A stretch of 64,000 nt of DNA. It comes from Bacteroidota bacterium. GTDB taxonomy: Bacteria; Bacteroidota; Bacteroidia; Sphingobacteriales; Sphingobacteriaceae. Of the stretch, positions 34,798 to 44,882 are shown piece by piece. The notes beneath the pieces were generated by a model that was not told where the DNA came from, searched no databases, and saw only the letters and a program-made list of their open reading frames with translations. Position numbers and translations under genes: made by a program. The DNA lies in NCBI GenBank assembly GCA_023450085.1, contig JAEXHI010000022.1, forward strand, positions 248,001-312,000. Direction: 5' to 3'. How positions within the stretch are numbered: the stretch's first letter is position 1; each line of letters begins with the position of its first letter.

Positions 34798-35847
34798 TTA
34801 CAAGTCGCTCGGGTCTATAAATTCTGAAATGTCCTCTTTCGAAAAATTGTATGTAAAAGTTTTTGGACCATCCGGGAAATCATTGCTGCGCACAATTATT
34901 TCAATTTTGATTTCTGCTGGCCTTGAAAAAACGAGCGCAATCTGCCCATTAAAAATGTTGCTTTGTTTTCCTTGCTGTTTTGCACGTAATGCAGTATGAG
35001 TACCTTTTTGCGGAATTATTTCGTAGATGGAATAATCAGCATAATTTTTAAACCTTACATTTGTCTCTTGGAAAATAAACGGAGTTGGTATGTTGCTGCG
35101 ATCGAACATCGAAACAATCATGCTTCTATCATTCTTCTCCTTATGGAATTTATGTTCCAAATCTTGGGTAAATCTTGCTTTGATGTCACGGTTGTGATAA
35201 ATTTTGGCCTCAATATCTAAATCGATTGATGTGTTAGAAAGATTTATTACATCAACTTGTAGGTGTTTATAAATTGATCTACTCATCTCAAACAAGCTGA
35301 AACCCCATAATGAAAATTCAAAATCAATTTCATTGCTTCGGTCTTTGATACCAGAACGTTCCGCATAAATTTTTTCAAAGTCTTCGCGTTTTAATTCACG
35401 TGTTGCGCTTCCTGTCCTCACAAAACCGGTTCCCGCTCGATACATGGGACTTTTCGGCAGGTTGTCCCTATATTCATTTTTAAATAAGTAGGGCCCTTTG
35501 TTATTGTCAAATATCCTAAAGTAGGCCAATCGGTTATCCTTATATACAAATTCCCTGTATTCAAAATTTATTTCTGGCTCAATATATTGATTTAGGAATT
35601 GCTGATAGGATGCCTGGTCGTGCAATAAATCAATCGGTTTAAAACCTACCGCAATGCCTCCTTTTTCTTGAACACCTATAATAATGTACTTGTCCTCTCT
35701 GCTCGTCAGGTTTGCAAAAGCACACATATCTTTCAAAAACTCACCTTTCTTGGTATTGCCCTTATCAATAGGATATTGTTCCTGCTTAAAATCAAGTTTG
35801 GTGTTTTCGTTTTCGTTTTCAATAAGGTTGATGATAGTTTCCTGCAT
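34798..35847 (-). CDS. AlbA_2/Schlafen-type putative ATP-binding protein
   Basis: A 349-residue protein whose N-terminal 150 residues match the AlbA_2 (Schlafen core) pattern: ENENTKLDFKQEQYP near residues 10-24, EFLKDMCAFANLTSREDKYIIIGVQEKGG near 37-65, and a C-terminal RTGSATRELKREDFEKIY near 148-165. The remaining 180 residues form an unrecognised beta-rich domain. Proteins of this type are found in regulators and in several antiphage loci. It lies next to an AbiC-like gene in an AT-rich insert between the cargo and the transfer operon, which supports a defence role by association only. Confidence 0.75.
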   Translation of the reverse strand: MQETIINLIENENENTKLDFKQEQYPIDKGNTKKGEFLKDMCAFANLTSREDKYIIIGVQEKGGIAVGFKPIDLLHDQASYQQFLNQYIEPEINFEYREFVYKDNRLAYFRIFDNNKGPYLFKNEYRDNLPKSPMYRAGTGFVRTGSATRELKREDFEKIYAERSGIKDRSNEIDFEFSLWGFSLFEMSRSIYKHLQVDVINLSNTSIDLDIEAKIYHNRDIKARFTQDLEHKFHKEKNDRSMIVSMFDRSNIPTPFIFQETNVRFKNYADYSIYEIIPQKGTHTALRAKQQGKQSNIFNGQIALVFSRPAEIKIEIIVRSNDFPDGPKTFTYNFSKEDISEFIDPSDL

Positions 35848-35993
35848 GAGAATTTAATATCGATGGATATACAAATTTAAGGGATTACATAAATATCGGA
35901 CTATACATATATCAAAAATATGGATGGAAACAATATGCCTTAAGAGGATTCCGAAAGTAAGTGTTTGTAAAGAAATTATAACTGTATATTTTC

Positions 35994-37301
35994 TTATTGA
36001 TCTTTATAATGCGGATTTGGATTACTATCTACGGAATCATAAGAACCATAATGAAAACGAGAAGCATTGTAGGGTCTGCCGCACTCCATTTCCAAAACTT
36101 CGCCAACAAGTTTAAATTTCAGACTATCAAAAATCCTGATCTGAATAGCTTCGCCATCCATGAATGACCACAGAAAATTTAAACTAAATTCAATTTGATC
36201 ATTTTCCTTAAGGAATGCGATTATGGGATCATCAACCTTGCTATTGGAAGCAGAATAGCCTACTTTGTTAATATAAGCATCAAGTATTTCTCCTAAGTAC
36301 AGATAAACACCATCAATCACCTCATTAGTCCCTAGCGTAAATCTAATCTCTTGATCATTAAAATAAGCCACAAATTCTATTTCAGCCAGATCAACCTGAT
36401 TAAAAGGAGAAAAAAAGGTGTAACAGAAGCCCCTAAAGACCTTCATCCAATTTTCGACAGCTAATTTTTGTTCGACGTAAGAACCATGCGGGTTCATACG
36501 TAAACCTACAAAAGACTGGGGATACTTATAGATATTAGATTGCTTTTCAAGAGCTGTCATCATTTTATCCGGGTTGCACAGTAACTTGAAATCAAAATCA
36601 CCTATTAAATTTCTCTTTTTCCAACCATTTTTTTCCTGAATATAGAAAGCAAAAAGAAAAAACTTTTCGCTCTGTCTCAAAGATCTAAGAAGGATGCCAT
36701 AGTAGAAAGCTTTATCTTCCCTTCCAAGCATTTTTGAATCTCTGATGTAAGTGTACATTTCCAATATACTTTCGTTTATAGCGGTCAAATATTCTTTACT
36801 TTGGATAAGTTTATTATTCCTAAGGTTGTAGTTAAGTAAATATTTGCCAGTAAGAGAAAGATACTCTTTCTTTTCCCATCTTCTAAGGCCAGAACCCAAA
36901 AGCTCGTCCATTTTAGCCTTCTCGATCATCCAAAAATAATCCAGCAATTCATACCCGACCAATTTTTCATCACTTGTGGTTTCAAAATCAATTTTCTTCT
37001 TATAATCGGAAGATTGCCCAACAAAATCCTGATGGATCTTTAAAAGACTGAACAAGGAATTTTCAAACTGCTGACGGTCAGTTGTTACCTTCTGCTCCCT
37101 GAAGGTAATATATAGGAAAACAAAATTTGCCGTGGAAAGCACTATTCCAAGCGTGCCAGCAATATAACTACCGAAATTACCCCAATCGTTGGCATCTTTA
37201 GAAAAAGCCCCGCCAAAATTAGCCAGATAGTAGTAAAAGGTAATGACAGCCAGCCCCACGGTAACTGTAAAAAGCAAAAGATAAATATACTTTCTGGACA
37301 T
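35994..37301 (-). CDS. Putative phage abortive infection protein (AbiC-like)
   Basis: A 435-residue membrane protein with two N-terminal membrane segments (YIYLLLFTVTVGLAVITFYYY; SYIAGTLGIVLSTANFVFLY). It has the motif DANDWGNFGSYIAGTLG near residues 36-52 and QFENSLFSLLKIHQDFV near 78-94, typical of putative AbiC (phage_Abi) proteins. The rest is cytoplasmic, with an aromatic-rich helical domain (about 100-250) and a beta-rich C-terminus. By family knowledge such proteins abort phage infection by an undefined mechanism. It is low in GC content, like its AlbA_2-type neighbour, with 146 bp between the two genes. Confidence 0.75.
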   Translation of the reverse strand: MSRKYIYLLLFTVTVGLAVITFYYYLANFGGAFSKDANDWGNFGSYIAGTLGIVLSTANFVFLYITFREQKVTTDRQQFENSLFSLLKIHQDFVGQSSDYKKKIDFETTSDEKLVGYELLDYFWMIEKAKMDELLGSGLRRWEKKEYLSLTGKYLLNYNLRNNKLIQSKEYLTAINESILEMYTYIRDSKMLGREDKAFYYGILLRSLRQSEKFFLFAFYIQEKNGWKKRNLIGDFDFKLLCNPDKMMTALEKQSNIYKYPQSFVGLRMNPHGSYVEQKLAVENWMKVFRGFCYTFFSPFNQVDLAEIEFVAYFNDQEIRFTLGTNEVIDGVYLYLGEILDAYINKVGYSASNSKVDDPIIAFLKENDQIEFSLNFLWSFMDGEAIQIRIFDSLKFKLVGEVLEMECGRPYNASRFHYGSYDSVDSNPNPHYKDQ

Positions 37302-37586
37302 GGTTTAATAAAGTAATTTGGTTACTGAAAGCATCGGAAAAGATATCAAGAATCTTAGTAAAGCTAAGATAGATAAAATACCAAAGCTGTCTACTATGCT
37401 AATTTTTTATTCGAAAAAAAAAACATTGCCAACCTCCTGAAAATGTGTGGGTTTCTAAGGTTACAAAAAGGGTAGCAGCTCAAAGTTGTACTTGTAGGCC
37501 CTTAAAATCCAGGCTTCCTTTGTCCAAGAAATTTGATTGAAAAGCACGGCCCATTGCCCTGCGGATATCAACAAAAAAGGACAGAT
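37302..37586. promoter_or_regulatory. Leader region of the transfer operon
   Basis: This 285-bp gap between the AbiC-like gene and the first transfer gene must contain the start signals of the 37.6-55.5 kb operon. The only structure I see is the inverted repeat ATCTTAG/CTAAGAT (37352-37370, 5-nt loop) and an A-run near 37425. No TAnnTTTG box is evident. Confidence 0.3.
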
Positions 37587-38036
37587 ATGCTAAACAACAT
37601 TTCATGGCAAGACTACCTGGGGATCATGGGAGCGGCCACCATTCTTTACTACATCATTATCGGATTTACGTATTTCCGTAACGACCTAAAGAAAGCACTG
37701 AACCGTAAACGGGGCAACAGCCGGGAAATGTTCGTGTACGAAGATACGGGAGATACAGGTCCGCTAGCCATGGCAATGGAAGTTCAGGAACCTATAGAAA
37801 TAGGCAATGAAATAGACCTTATAGAAGACCTTGCGGAAAAGCTTGGCAATACCCTTTCAGGTAAAACCAATCCAAACAAACAGCAACTACAGGAATACAT
37901 CGGGCAACTCTTCAGGGACTACCCGACCCTAAAGACATCAGGGCTCCGCGAATCGATCAGTGAGCTGGTCGTTTCCGAGTGCGAAAAAAATGGTATCGGT
38001 TTCCTTGGCAAAAGTGAAGTGGATCAGTTGTGGTAG
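37587..38036 (+). CDS. Conjugation-associated membrane protein
   Basis: A 149-residue protein. The start MLNNISWQDY at 37587 has an AAAGGACAG ribosome binding site; the longer reading frame upstream is rejected. One membrane segment (LGIMGAATILYYIIIGFTYF, residues 9-28) is followed by a basic stretch and a soluble acidic domain (about 60-149) with KQQLQEYIGQLFRDYPTLK. It is the first gene of the transfer operon, 140 bp before traE. Similar small membrane proteins occupy this site (TraD-like position) in Bacteroidota elements; the name is not assigned because the match is positional. Confidence 0.65.
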   Translation: MLNNISWQDYLGIMGAATILYYIIIGFTYFRNDLKKALNRKRGNSREMFVYEDTGDTGPLAMAMEVQEPIEIGNEIDLIEDLAEKLGNTLSGKTNPNKQQLQEYIGQLFRDYPTLKTSGLRESISELVVSECEKNGIGFLGKSEVDQLW

Positions 38037-38176
38037 GCAGCTGAGGAACCGGACCACCAGCGGAGGCAGTTTCCCCGCCCATCCCGATGCGATATGGCAA
38101 ATGTGACGGAGAAAAGTGGGCATTGCGGCGGCGAAACCCTTCGCTTAATTAAGTAAACCAAACCTTATCATAAATC

Positions 38177-38521
38177 ATGTATATGAAAACGAACGTACAG
38201 AAATCAAGAGACAAAAAAATTACAAGGCTGGCAACGCTTGCGGCACTGCTGCTAATGTTGGTTGCACAGTATCAGGCCTACGGGCAGGACGGGCTTGCCG
38301 GCATCAACGAGGCCAACCAAAAGGTGAGAAGCTATTTCGCCGCGGGAACCCAGCTGATGTATGCGATAGGCGCAATCCTTGGGCTGATAGGAGCGGTCAA
38401 GGTTTACCAGAAATGGAATGCGGGCGACCAGGATACCGGAAAGGTTGCCGCCGCCTGGTTCGGCTCATGCGTATTCCTTGTAGTGGTCGCAACCGTAATC
38501 CAGTCATTCTTCGGAGTCTAA
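38177..38521 (+). CDS. traE: Conjugative transfer protein TraE (DUF4134, pilin-like)
   Basis: A 114-residue protein matching DUF4134/TraE: a signal-like N-terminus ending AYGQ, then GLAGINEANQKVRSYFAAGTQLMYAIGAILGLIGAVKVYQKWNAGD (shown in part), and a second hydrophobic segment VAAAWFGSCVFLVVVATVIQSFFG. The family has the two-membrane-helix design of VirB2-type pilins and is thought to be the pilus subunit. It is followed after 10 bp by the DUF1896 gene. Confidence 0.9.
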   Translation: MYMKTNVQKSRDKKITRLATLAALLLMLVAQYQAYGQDGLAGINEANQKVRSYFAAGTQLMYAIGAILGLIGAVKVYQKWNAGDQDTGKVAAAWFGSCVFLVVVATVIQSFFGV

Positions 38522-38531
38522 ACGGAACAGG

Positions 38532-38957
38532 ATGCAGCAGATACTACGTGAAAAGCTTTGGGACTACATCGTATCCCATAATCCGGAACTCATAGTTGGC
38601 CTTCAGGATGAGTTTTCGGTAAAATCCTATCTGACTGAAAAGGTCACTGCCGTCAGCCCGCTAATTGAAGCGATGCAGGCAGAACGGAAGCCGCTTTACA
38701 TCATTGAGGAAGCCTGCCTTCAGGAAATGACCGCAGAGCTTAGACCTTCCAGGTTCCTATACATCCGGGAAATATTCGAAGAAGAATTTCCGGTACAGTT
38801 TGATGCCCTACAGGAAAGTGGGACACTGACCTACGAAATTATAAACCTTATCAGGGAATGCCAGCCACTATTCGATGAGTTGGGATTTAGGGAAAACGGG
38901 GAGAACGGCTTCCTGCGGTACGCGGTGATAGCGCAAGTTGACGAGTACCTGAAATAA
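38532..38957 (+). CDS. DUF1896 family protein
   Basis: A 141-residue acidic soluble protein matching the DUF1896 family: LREKLWDYIVSHNPELIVGLQ at residues 5-25, SVKSYLTEKV near 29, PLYIIEEACLQEMTAELRPSRF near 56, and YIREIFEEEF. This family is nearly confined to Bacteroidota mobile elements, and its role is unknown. It is 42 bp ahead of the giant methylase-helicase gene and probably translated from the same transcript, so it may be an accessory of that protein. The purine-rich AGAGAGAAAAAGAGAGAGAGAAG run upstream of the next gene spans the gap. Confidence 0.85.
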   Translation: MQQILREKLWDYIVSHNPELIVGLQDEFSVKSYLTEKVTAVSPLIEAMQAERKPLYIIEEACLQEMTAELRPSRFLYIREIFEEEFPVQFDALQESGTLTYEIINLIRECQPLFDELGFRENGENGFLRYAVIAQVDEYLK

Positions 38958-38999
38958 CAGGTTAGGTATTGAAGTGAGAGAGAAAAAGAGAGAGAGAAG

Positions 39000-41900
39000 A
39001 TGGCCTACAGTACAGTCGATACGCTTAACAAAAACATCCGTGCCCTTTCGGTGGCTTTGGGTTACCAGAAATCGGGATTGCTTCCTGATGATGGTGCCCT
39101 TGCCCTGAAAGAATATGCCGGGTTTGGCGGCCTAAAAGCTATCCTTTACCCGGAAGGCGACCTTACCTCATGGATAAAGAGCGGCGCCTCCAATGCAGAC
39201 CTCAACCTGCATCCCCACGTGCAAAAACTGCACAGGCTGCTGCGCGAAAATCTGCACGGAAAGGCGTATGAAGAAGCCCTATCCTCACTTAAAAACAGTG
39301 TCCTTACTGCCTTCTATACCCCAAGTTTTGTCCCGTCAGCCATATACCAGGTCCTTAAGGAAAACGGCATCCAGCCCAAAAAGCTATATGAGCCCTCAGC
39401 AGGCTCGGGTATATTCATTTCAGAAGCGATCAAGACATTTCCAAGCCTTACGAATATCACGTCTGTTGAAAAGGATCTTTTGACTGGAATGGTACTCACT
39501 GCCCTAAACAGTACAAACCACGTAAAAACCACTACGAATATAAAGGGACTGGAAGAGACTTCCATTGATGAAAATGGCGGGTTTGATCTGGTGGCCAGTA
39601 ATATACCATTCGGTAATTTCTCGGTCTATGATCCCGGGTACAGGAATTCGGCGATTACCGGAAAAATCCACAACTATTTTTTTGCAAAGGGGCTAGACAA
39701 GCTGGCCGAGGGCGGCATCATGGCCTATATCACTACAGATGGCTTTTTGAACAGCCCTTCAAACATGGAGGCAAGGCGCTATCTTTTTGATAGGGCCGAT
39801 TTTGTCGCATTGGCAGTAATGCCCGACAACCTGATGAAAGACTCTGGCAATACGGAAGCTCCCAACCACCTGCTAATTGTCCAGAAAAACAGTGCGAAAA
39901 AGGAACTTTCACAGGATGAGCAGCTGTTGGTGGTTACCGATAGGAAAGAGAACGATTTCGGCTCCTTTTTCCAGAACAGCTATATCCAGGAGCATCCTGA
40001 AATCATAATCGGTGAGGTCAGTGCCGGCAAAAACCAGTATGGGCATATCCATGACAAGGTCTGGGTATCGGACGACATCAATCAGGCGGCCGAGAGGCTA
40101 AAGGAGGTATTGACAAAGGCGATTGGCGCCAATCTTAAAAGGGATCTTTATCCCAATCTCGAACAAAGCGTTCCGGAAACAGTTCCAGAGCTGGGTGCGG
40201 TCGGAAAGCTGACCTACCTGAGCATGCCAAGGAGCAGGGAGAACATCGCACCTGTCCAACTTGGCCTGTTCGACAACCTGCCTGCCGAAAATATTGGAAG
40301 GGCCTCTGCGTATGTGGGCGAAGCCGACACCATTGTGCTGCAAGAGACAGCCCGCATCATCGGAACCATACGTACGGAGGACAGGCCGGAACATGAAGTA
40401 GTCGTACTGCTCACGGCCAAACATAAAAAAAGTAGCAGCTATCTCTATAAACTACGTTCCAACGTACGGGAAGTACAGCCAGGCGTAACGAATTGGATGG
40501 GCGGGCTGCAACTGGCAGCCCAGCTGTCCGAAATCAGGAATATGCTGGCCACATACCAGCACAGCTTCCACTTTGAAGGTGACCAGACCTTTGCGGGACA
40601 TTTCAAGTTCAAGCAGGAAGCGGAAAAGATTGTGCGGGAACTGCCAGCTTTCTATACGGAAGGAATGCTTGCCATCCATAACGAGAAAATAGGCCACGTT
40701 TCCACAATCGACAAAAGCACCAATGTGGTACATTTTGAAGCCATTGCCGACCAAAGGCAAAAGCAATTCTATCAGGGCTATGTGGCCTTGCGGGACGCAT
40801 ACCTGAAGCTTTCCGCGTCCGAGATATCGGGCATAGCTGTTGCCGAAAGGGACAGGGAAGTGGTGAACAGGATGTACGATGTTTTTGTGGCCAGGTACGG
40901 ACAGCTGAACGGTATAGAGAACCGCAGGCTTATCCTTGCGGACGGTTACGGCGTTACCCTGCTTTCGTCTTTGGAACGCAGGGAAGGTAAGGCCCATGTC
41001 AAGTCCGACATCCTGACGCAGTCCGTAGCCAAAAAGGAAGAACTGTTCAGGACCGAAAGTCCCTTGGATGCACTGGCCCACTGCCTGAACGAAAGGGGAA
41101 AGGTGGATATCGAATTTATATCGACCATTTTGGGAACGGATGCCGCTGCCACAATCAAGTCTCTGCACGGGCACATCTATATCAATCCTTCATGGAATGA
41201 ATGGCAGACCGCGGATGCCTACCTGAGCGGAAACGTTGTTGACAAGCTAAAAACAGCAAGAAAGTACTGCCTTGAACATCCCGACAATCCTTTTTTTGCC
41301 GCAAGCAGGGACGCTTTGGAAAAAGTACAGCCCGAACCCATTCCCTTTGAGCTACTGGACTTTAACCTTGGTGAAAGGTGGATGCCGGAAAGGCACTTCA
41401 AGGAGTTCGCCAAAAAACTGTTCGAGCAGGAAACCGAAGTGGTCTATTTCCCATCCCTGGATACCTTTAAGGTCACGGCCAAGCATAATGCAAAGGTGGA
41501 CAGGGAATTTTCGGTAACTCCAAAAAGCGGGCGCACCATGTATGGCTATACACTGCTGGAACATGCGCTGGAGAATACGGCGCCTTTTTTTACCTATGAA
41601 GTAACCGGGATTGACGGGAGTACAATCCGCAAACCCGACAATGAAGCCATACAGCTGGCCAGCCAGAAGATAGAGCAGATCCGCTCATCTTTTACGGATT
41701 ACCTTGAAGGGCTGTCGGAAGGGGACAAAGATGAAATTGCCGACCATTACAACGAAATCTTCAACTGCTATGTACTACGGGAATATGACGGTACGCATTT
41801 GACATTTCCAGGCCTTGACAGGAAATCTTTGGGCATCGATGACCTTTACGGCTCGCAGAAGAACGCGGTATGGCGTATCGTACAAAATCGCGGAGCGCTG

Positions 41901-44546
41901 GTAGACCACGAGGTCGGACTTGGTAAAACGCTTACGATGGTTGTAGGGGCACAGGAACTTAAAAGGCTTTCCATTGTCAACAAACCGGCAATACTTGCGC
42001 TGAAGGCCAATATCGACCAGATTGCGGAAACCTACCAGAAGGCATATCCAACAGCGCGTATCCTGTTTCCCGGCAAGGAAGATTTTACGCCTGCCAAACG
42101 GCTGCAACTACTGCACGAGATCAAGAACAACAATTGGGACTGCATTATCATGACCCATGAACAGTTTGAGAAAATCCCACAATCCTATGAGATACAAAGG
42201 GAGATACTGGAAACGGAACTGCTGGCAGTGGAACAAGATCTGGAAACTGCCGAAGAGCTTGGAACCGAAATCAGCAAGAAGATATTAAAGGGGCTCGAAA
42301 TCCGAAAAAACAACCTGGGGAACAAGCTCAAAAGCATTGTCAGGAACATCGAAGAAAGAAAAGATGCCGGCATTACCTTTAAGGACCTGGGCATTGACCA
42401 CCTATTCGTTGACGAGTCGCACAAGTTCAAGAACCTCACTTTTACGACAAGGCACAACCGCGTCGCGGGACTTGGAAATACGGAAGGCAGCATGAGGGCG
42501 CTGAACATGCTTTTTGCCGTCAGGACCCTTCAGGAGAAATTCGATGCCGACCTCTGCGCCACATTCCTGTCAGGTACTCCCATTAGCAACAGCCTTACGG
42601 AGATGTACCTTATTTTCAAGTATATGAGGCCAAGGGAAATGGCCAGGCAGCATATCGAAAATTTTGACGGCTGGGCTGCCGTATTCGCAAAAAAGACTAC
42701 CGATTATGAATTCAATATCACCAATGAGATTGTAGCGAAGGAACGGTACAGGCATTTTATCAAGGTACCGGAACTGGCCCTGTTCTATAACGAGATTACA
42801 GACTATAAGACTGCCAAGCACATCAATCTCGACAAACCGGAAATTGAGGAGGTACTGGTAAATATACCCCTTACACCGGACCAGGAGGAATTTTCCCAAA
42901 GGCTTATGGAGTTTGCCCGTACAGGAAACGGCCTATTGATCGACAGGCCGCCCCTTACCCCATCAGAGGATAATGCCAGAATGCTGATAGCGACCAACTA
43001 TGCCAAGAAAATGGCGTTGGACATGAGGCTTGTCGGAGACCAGTACTCCGACCATCCAAATGAAAAGTCCAATGTGTGCAGCAGGAACGTTGCCGAAGTT
43101 TATGCCGAGAGCACGCCGCATAAGGGAACGCAGATTATTTTCTGCGATTTGGGTACACCGAGCAGTAAGGGCTTTAACCTATATCAGGCCCTCAAAGACA
43201 AGCTGGTAAATGATTTTGATATTCCGGCACACGAAATTGCCTTTATCCATGACTGGCAGGATCGCAAAAAACCACAGCTCTGCAAGCTGATGAACAACGG
43301 GGATGTCCGCATCCTCATAGGAAGTACCGAAATGGCAGGTACGGGCCTTAACGTGCAAAAGAGGATCGTTGCCATGCACCACCTGGATATTCCATGGACA
43401 CCAAAAGATCTTGAACAGCGGAATGGCCGGGGAGCACGCCAGGGTAATCTCATCGCCAAGGAATTTTACAACAACAAGGTAAAGAACTTCATTTATGCCA
43501 AAGAGAGATCACTGGATAACTACAAGTTCAATCTTCTGAAGAACAAGCAGCTTTTCATCTCGCAGATGAAAAACAACGAACTTCAGGTGAGGACGCTGGA
43601 TGAAGGCGCAATGGACGAAAAGAGCGGCATGAACTTTTCAGAATACATTGCCATCCTTTCAGGCGATAATTCCCTGCTGGAAAAGTCCAAGCTGGAAAAA
43701 AGGATAGCCGTGATGGAAAGCCTGAGGACCGCCCATTACCGGGAAGTAAGCAGGAACAAGTCTGCACTGAGGGAAAAAACAGAAAAAGCCGAACGCAATG
43801 CCACATTACTCGCAAAGCTGAAGGGCGATTGCGAACTGTACCAGAGCAGGCTGGTACTTGAACCGGACGGAACAAAATCCAATCACATCCAGTTGACCGG
43901 GTTTAAAGGCAGCGATGCCGAGGCGGTAGGAAACCATATCATCAACCTGTACAGAGCTTGGAAACCGCAGAATGAAGGCAGCACGGAGCAAAAGATAGGA
44001 AGCCTATACGGTTTCGACCTTTACATCAGGCAGGAACGGGAACCCTACCGCATAGACGACGGGCTCGTACAATACAGGAGCTACAATAATTTCTATGCAA
44101 CAACGGCCAACTCTGGGATAAAATATACCTATAACGACGGCTTTCCGAATATCGACAATCCAAAACTTTCCGCCCGCCATTTTTTGAATGCCATTGACAG
44201 GACTGTCACGCTTAAACAGCGGTACGAAAAGGAGCTCCTCGAATTTGAAAAAGAAAGGCCGCAATTGGAAAGGCTTGCCGGAAAAGCCTTCGCGCAGGAA
44301 GAAGAACTTAAAAACATGAAAAGCGAATTGGCCGGGCTGGAAGCCGACATAGCCAAAAAGCTTGGGGAGAAACAGATGGACAGGGACGGAAATGCCGAAG
44401 CGGATTACGAAGGGGTTTGCGAACCGGAGGAAGTGGAAATGGCAGAAATCATAGAGCCTGAAAAAACGGAACAGATTCCTACGCATAATTTGATGCAGCA
44501 GACCTATGCGGCCATGCGCAGGAACAATAGGATGAAATTCAGATAA
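39000..44546 (+). CDS. Giant DarB-like N6-methylase/SNF2 helicase (antirestriction type)
   Basis: An 1848-residue fusion. The N-terminal DNA methylase (about 90-300) has AFYTPSFVPSAIY, the AdoMet motif LYEPSAGSGIFI near 131 and the catalytic-loop variant SNIPFGNF near 200 (NPPY-type). The middle third is of unknown fold. The C-terminal superfamily 2 helicase has Walker A DHEVGLGKTLTM near 968, DESHKF near 1137, SGTPISN near 1190, and motifs V/VI in TEMAGTGLNVQKR near 1440 and QRNGRGARQGN near 1474. A coiled-coil tail follows (about 1560-1800). Similar proteins (phage P1 DarB type) protect incoming DNA from restriction. It lies inside the transfer operon between traE and traF, so it should be made when transfer is on. 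Methylase activity is not certain given the altered motif IV. Confidence 0.85.
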   Translation: MAYSTVDTLNKNIRALSVALGYQKSGLLPDDGALALKEYAGFGGLKAILYPEGDLTSWIKSGASNADLNLHPHVQKLHRLLRENLHGKAYEEALSSLKNSVLTAFYTPSFVPSAIYQVLKENGIQPKKLYEPSAGSGIFISEAIKTFPSLTNITSVEKDLLTGMVLTALNSTNHVKTTTNIKGLEETSIDENGGFDLVASNIPFGNFSVYDPGYRNSAITGKIHNYFFAKGLDKLAEGGIMAYITTDGFLNSPSNMEARRYLFDRADFVALAVMPDNLMKDSGNTEAPNHLLIVQKNSAKKELSQDEQLLVVTDRKENDFGSFFQNSYIQEHPEIIIGEVSAGKNQYGHIHDKVWVSDDINQAAERLKEVLTKAIGANLKRDLYPNLEQSVPETVPELGAVGKLTYLSMPRSRENIAPVQLGLFDNLPAENIGRASAYVGEADTIVLQETARIIGTIRTEDRPEHEVVVLLTAKHKKSSSYLYKLRSNVREVQPGVTNWMGGLQLAAQLSEIRNMLATYQHSFHFEGDQTFAGHFKFKQEAEKIVRELPAFYTEGMLAIHNEKIGHVSTIDKSTNVVHFEAIADQRQKQFYQGYVALRDAYLKLSASEISGIAVAERDREVVNRMYDVFVARYGQLNGIENRRLILADGYGVTLLSSLERREGKAHVKSDILTQSVAKKEELFRTESPLDALAHCLNERGKVDIEFISTILGTDAAATIKSLHGHIYINPSWNEWQTADAYLSGNVVDKLKTARKYCLEHPDNPFFAASRDALEKVQPEPIPFELLDFNLGERWMPERHFKEFAKKLFEQETEVVYFPSLDTFKVTAKHNAKVDREFSVTPKSGRTMYGYTLLEHALENTAPFFTYEVTGIDGSTIRKPDNEAIQLASQKIEQIRSSFTDYLEGLSEGDKDEIADHYNEIFNCYVLREYDGTHLTFPGLDRKSLGIDDLYGSQKNAVWRIVQNRGALVDHEVGLGKTLTMVVGAQELKRLSIVNKPAILALKANIDQIAETYQKAYPTARILFPGKEDFTPAKRLQLLHEIKNNNWDCIIMTHEQFEKIPQSYEIQREILETELLAVEQDLETAEELGTEISKKILKGLEIRKNNLGNKLKSIVRNIEERKDAGITFKDLGIDHLFVDESHKFKNLTFTTRHNRVAGLGNTEGSMRALNMLFAVRTLQEKFDADLCATFLSGTPISNSLTEMYLIFKYMRPREMARQHIENFDGWAAVFAKKTTDYEFNITNEIVAKERYRHFIKVPELALFYNEITDYKTAKHINLDKPEIEEVLVNIPLTPDQEEFSQRLMEFARTGNGLLIDRPPLTPSEDNARMLIATNYAKKMALDMRLVGDQYSDHPNEKSNVCSRNVAEVYAESTPHKGTQIIFCDLGTPSSKGFNLYQALKDKLVNDFDIPAHEIAFIHDWQDRKKPQLCKLMNNGDVRILIGSTEMAGTGLNVQKRIVAMHHLDIPWTPKDLEQRNGRGARQGNLIAKEFYNNKVKNFIYAKERSLDNYKFNLLKNKQLFISQMKNNELQVRTLDEGAMDEKSGMNFSEYIAILSGDNSLLEKSKLEKRIAVMESLRTAHYREVSRNKSALREKTEKAERNATLLAKLKGDCELYQSRLVLEPDGTKSNHIQLTGFKGSDAEAVGNHIINLYRAWKPQNEGSTEQKIGSLYGFDLYIRQEREPYRIDDGLVQYRSYNNFYATTANSGIKYTYNDGFPNIDNPKLSARHFLNAIDRTVTLKQRYEKELLEFEKERPQLERLAGKAFAQEEELKNMKSELAGLEADIAKKLGEKQMDRDGNAEADYEGVCEPEEVEMAEIIEPEKTEQIPTHNLMQQTYAAMRRNNRMKFR

Positions 44547-44567
44547 GATCATAAAATAAAATCACAG

Positions 44568-44882
44568 ATGGCAAATAGCGTATACCAGATCAATAAGGGA
44601 ATCAACCAAAGTATTGAGTTCAAGGGACTAAAGGCGCAGTACATATGGTACCTGGGAGGAGGTATCGTAATCCTGATGGTAATGTTCGCAATCCTGTATT
44701 TCTTTGGACTGCCTTCCTACCTGTGCGTAGGAATCATTGCCGCTATCGGAACCGTAATGGTCATCAAGATCTACAAAATGAGCCACAAGTACGGCGAACA
44801 TGGCCTAATGAAGGCACTGGCAAAAAAGCGGCTGCCCAAGGCCCTGCGATCTCGAACAAGGAATCTATTTATAAAACTATAA
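44568..44882 (+). CDS. traF: Conjugative transfer protein TraF (DUF4133)
   Basis: A 104-residue inner-membrane protein with two adjacent membrane segments (YLGGGIVILMVMFAILYFFG; LCVGIIAAIGTVMVIKIY). The N-terminus YQINKGINQSIEFKGLKAQYIWY and the basic C-terminal tail after HKYGEHGLMK are typical of DUF4133/TraF, the VirB3-like component that pairs with the VirB4-type ATPase. In most elements traG follows directly; here two extra genes intervene. Confidence 0.9.
   Translation: MANSVYQINKGINQSIEFKGLKAQYIWYLGGGIVILMVMFAILYFFGLPSYLCVGIIAAIGTVMVIKIYKMSHKYGEHGLMKALAKKRLPKALRSRTRNLFIKL

Noticed and set aside
37533..37586. Upstream extension of the first transfer gene
   Set aside because: The added residues have no conserved pattern, and the ribosome binding site lies before the ATG at 37587.
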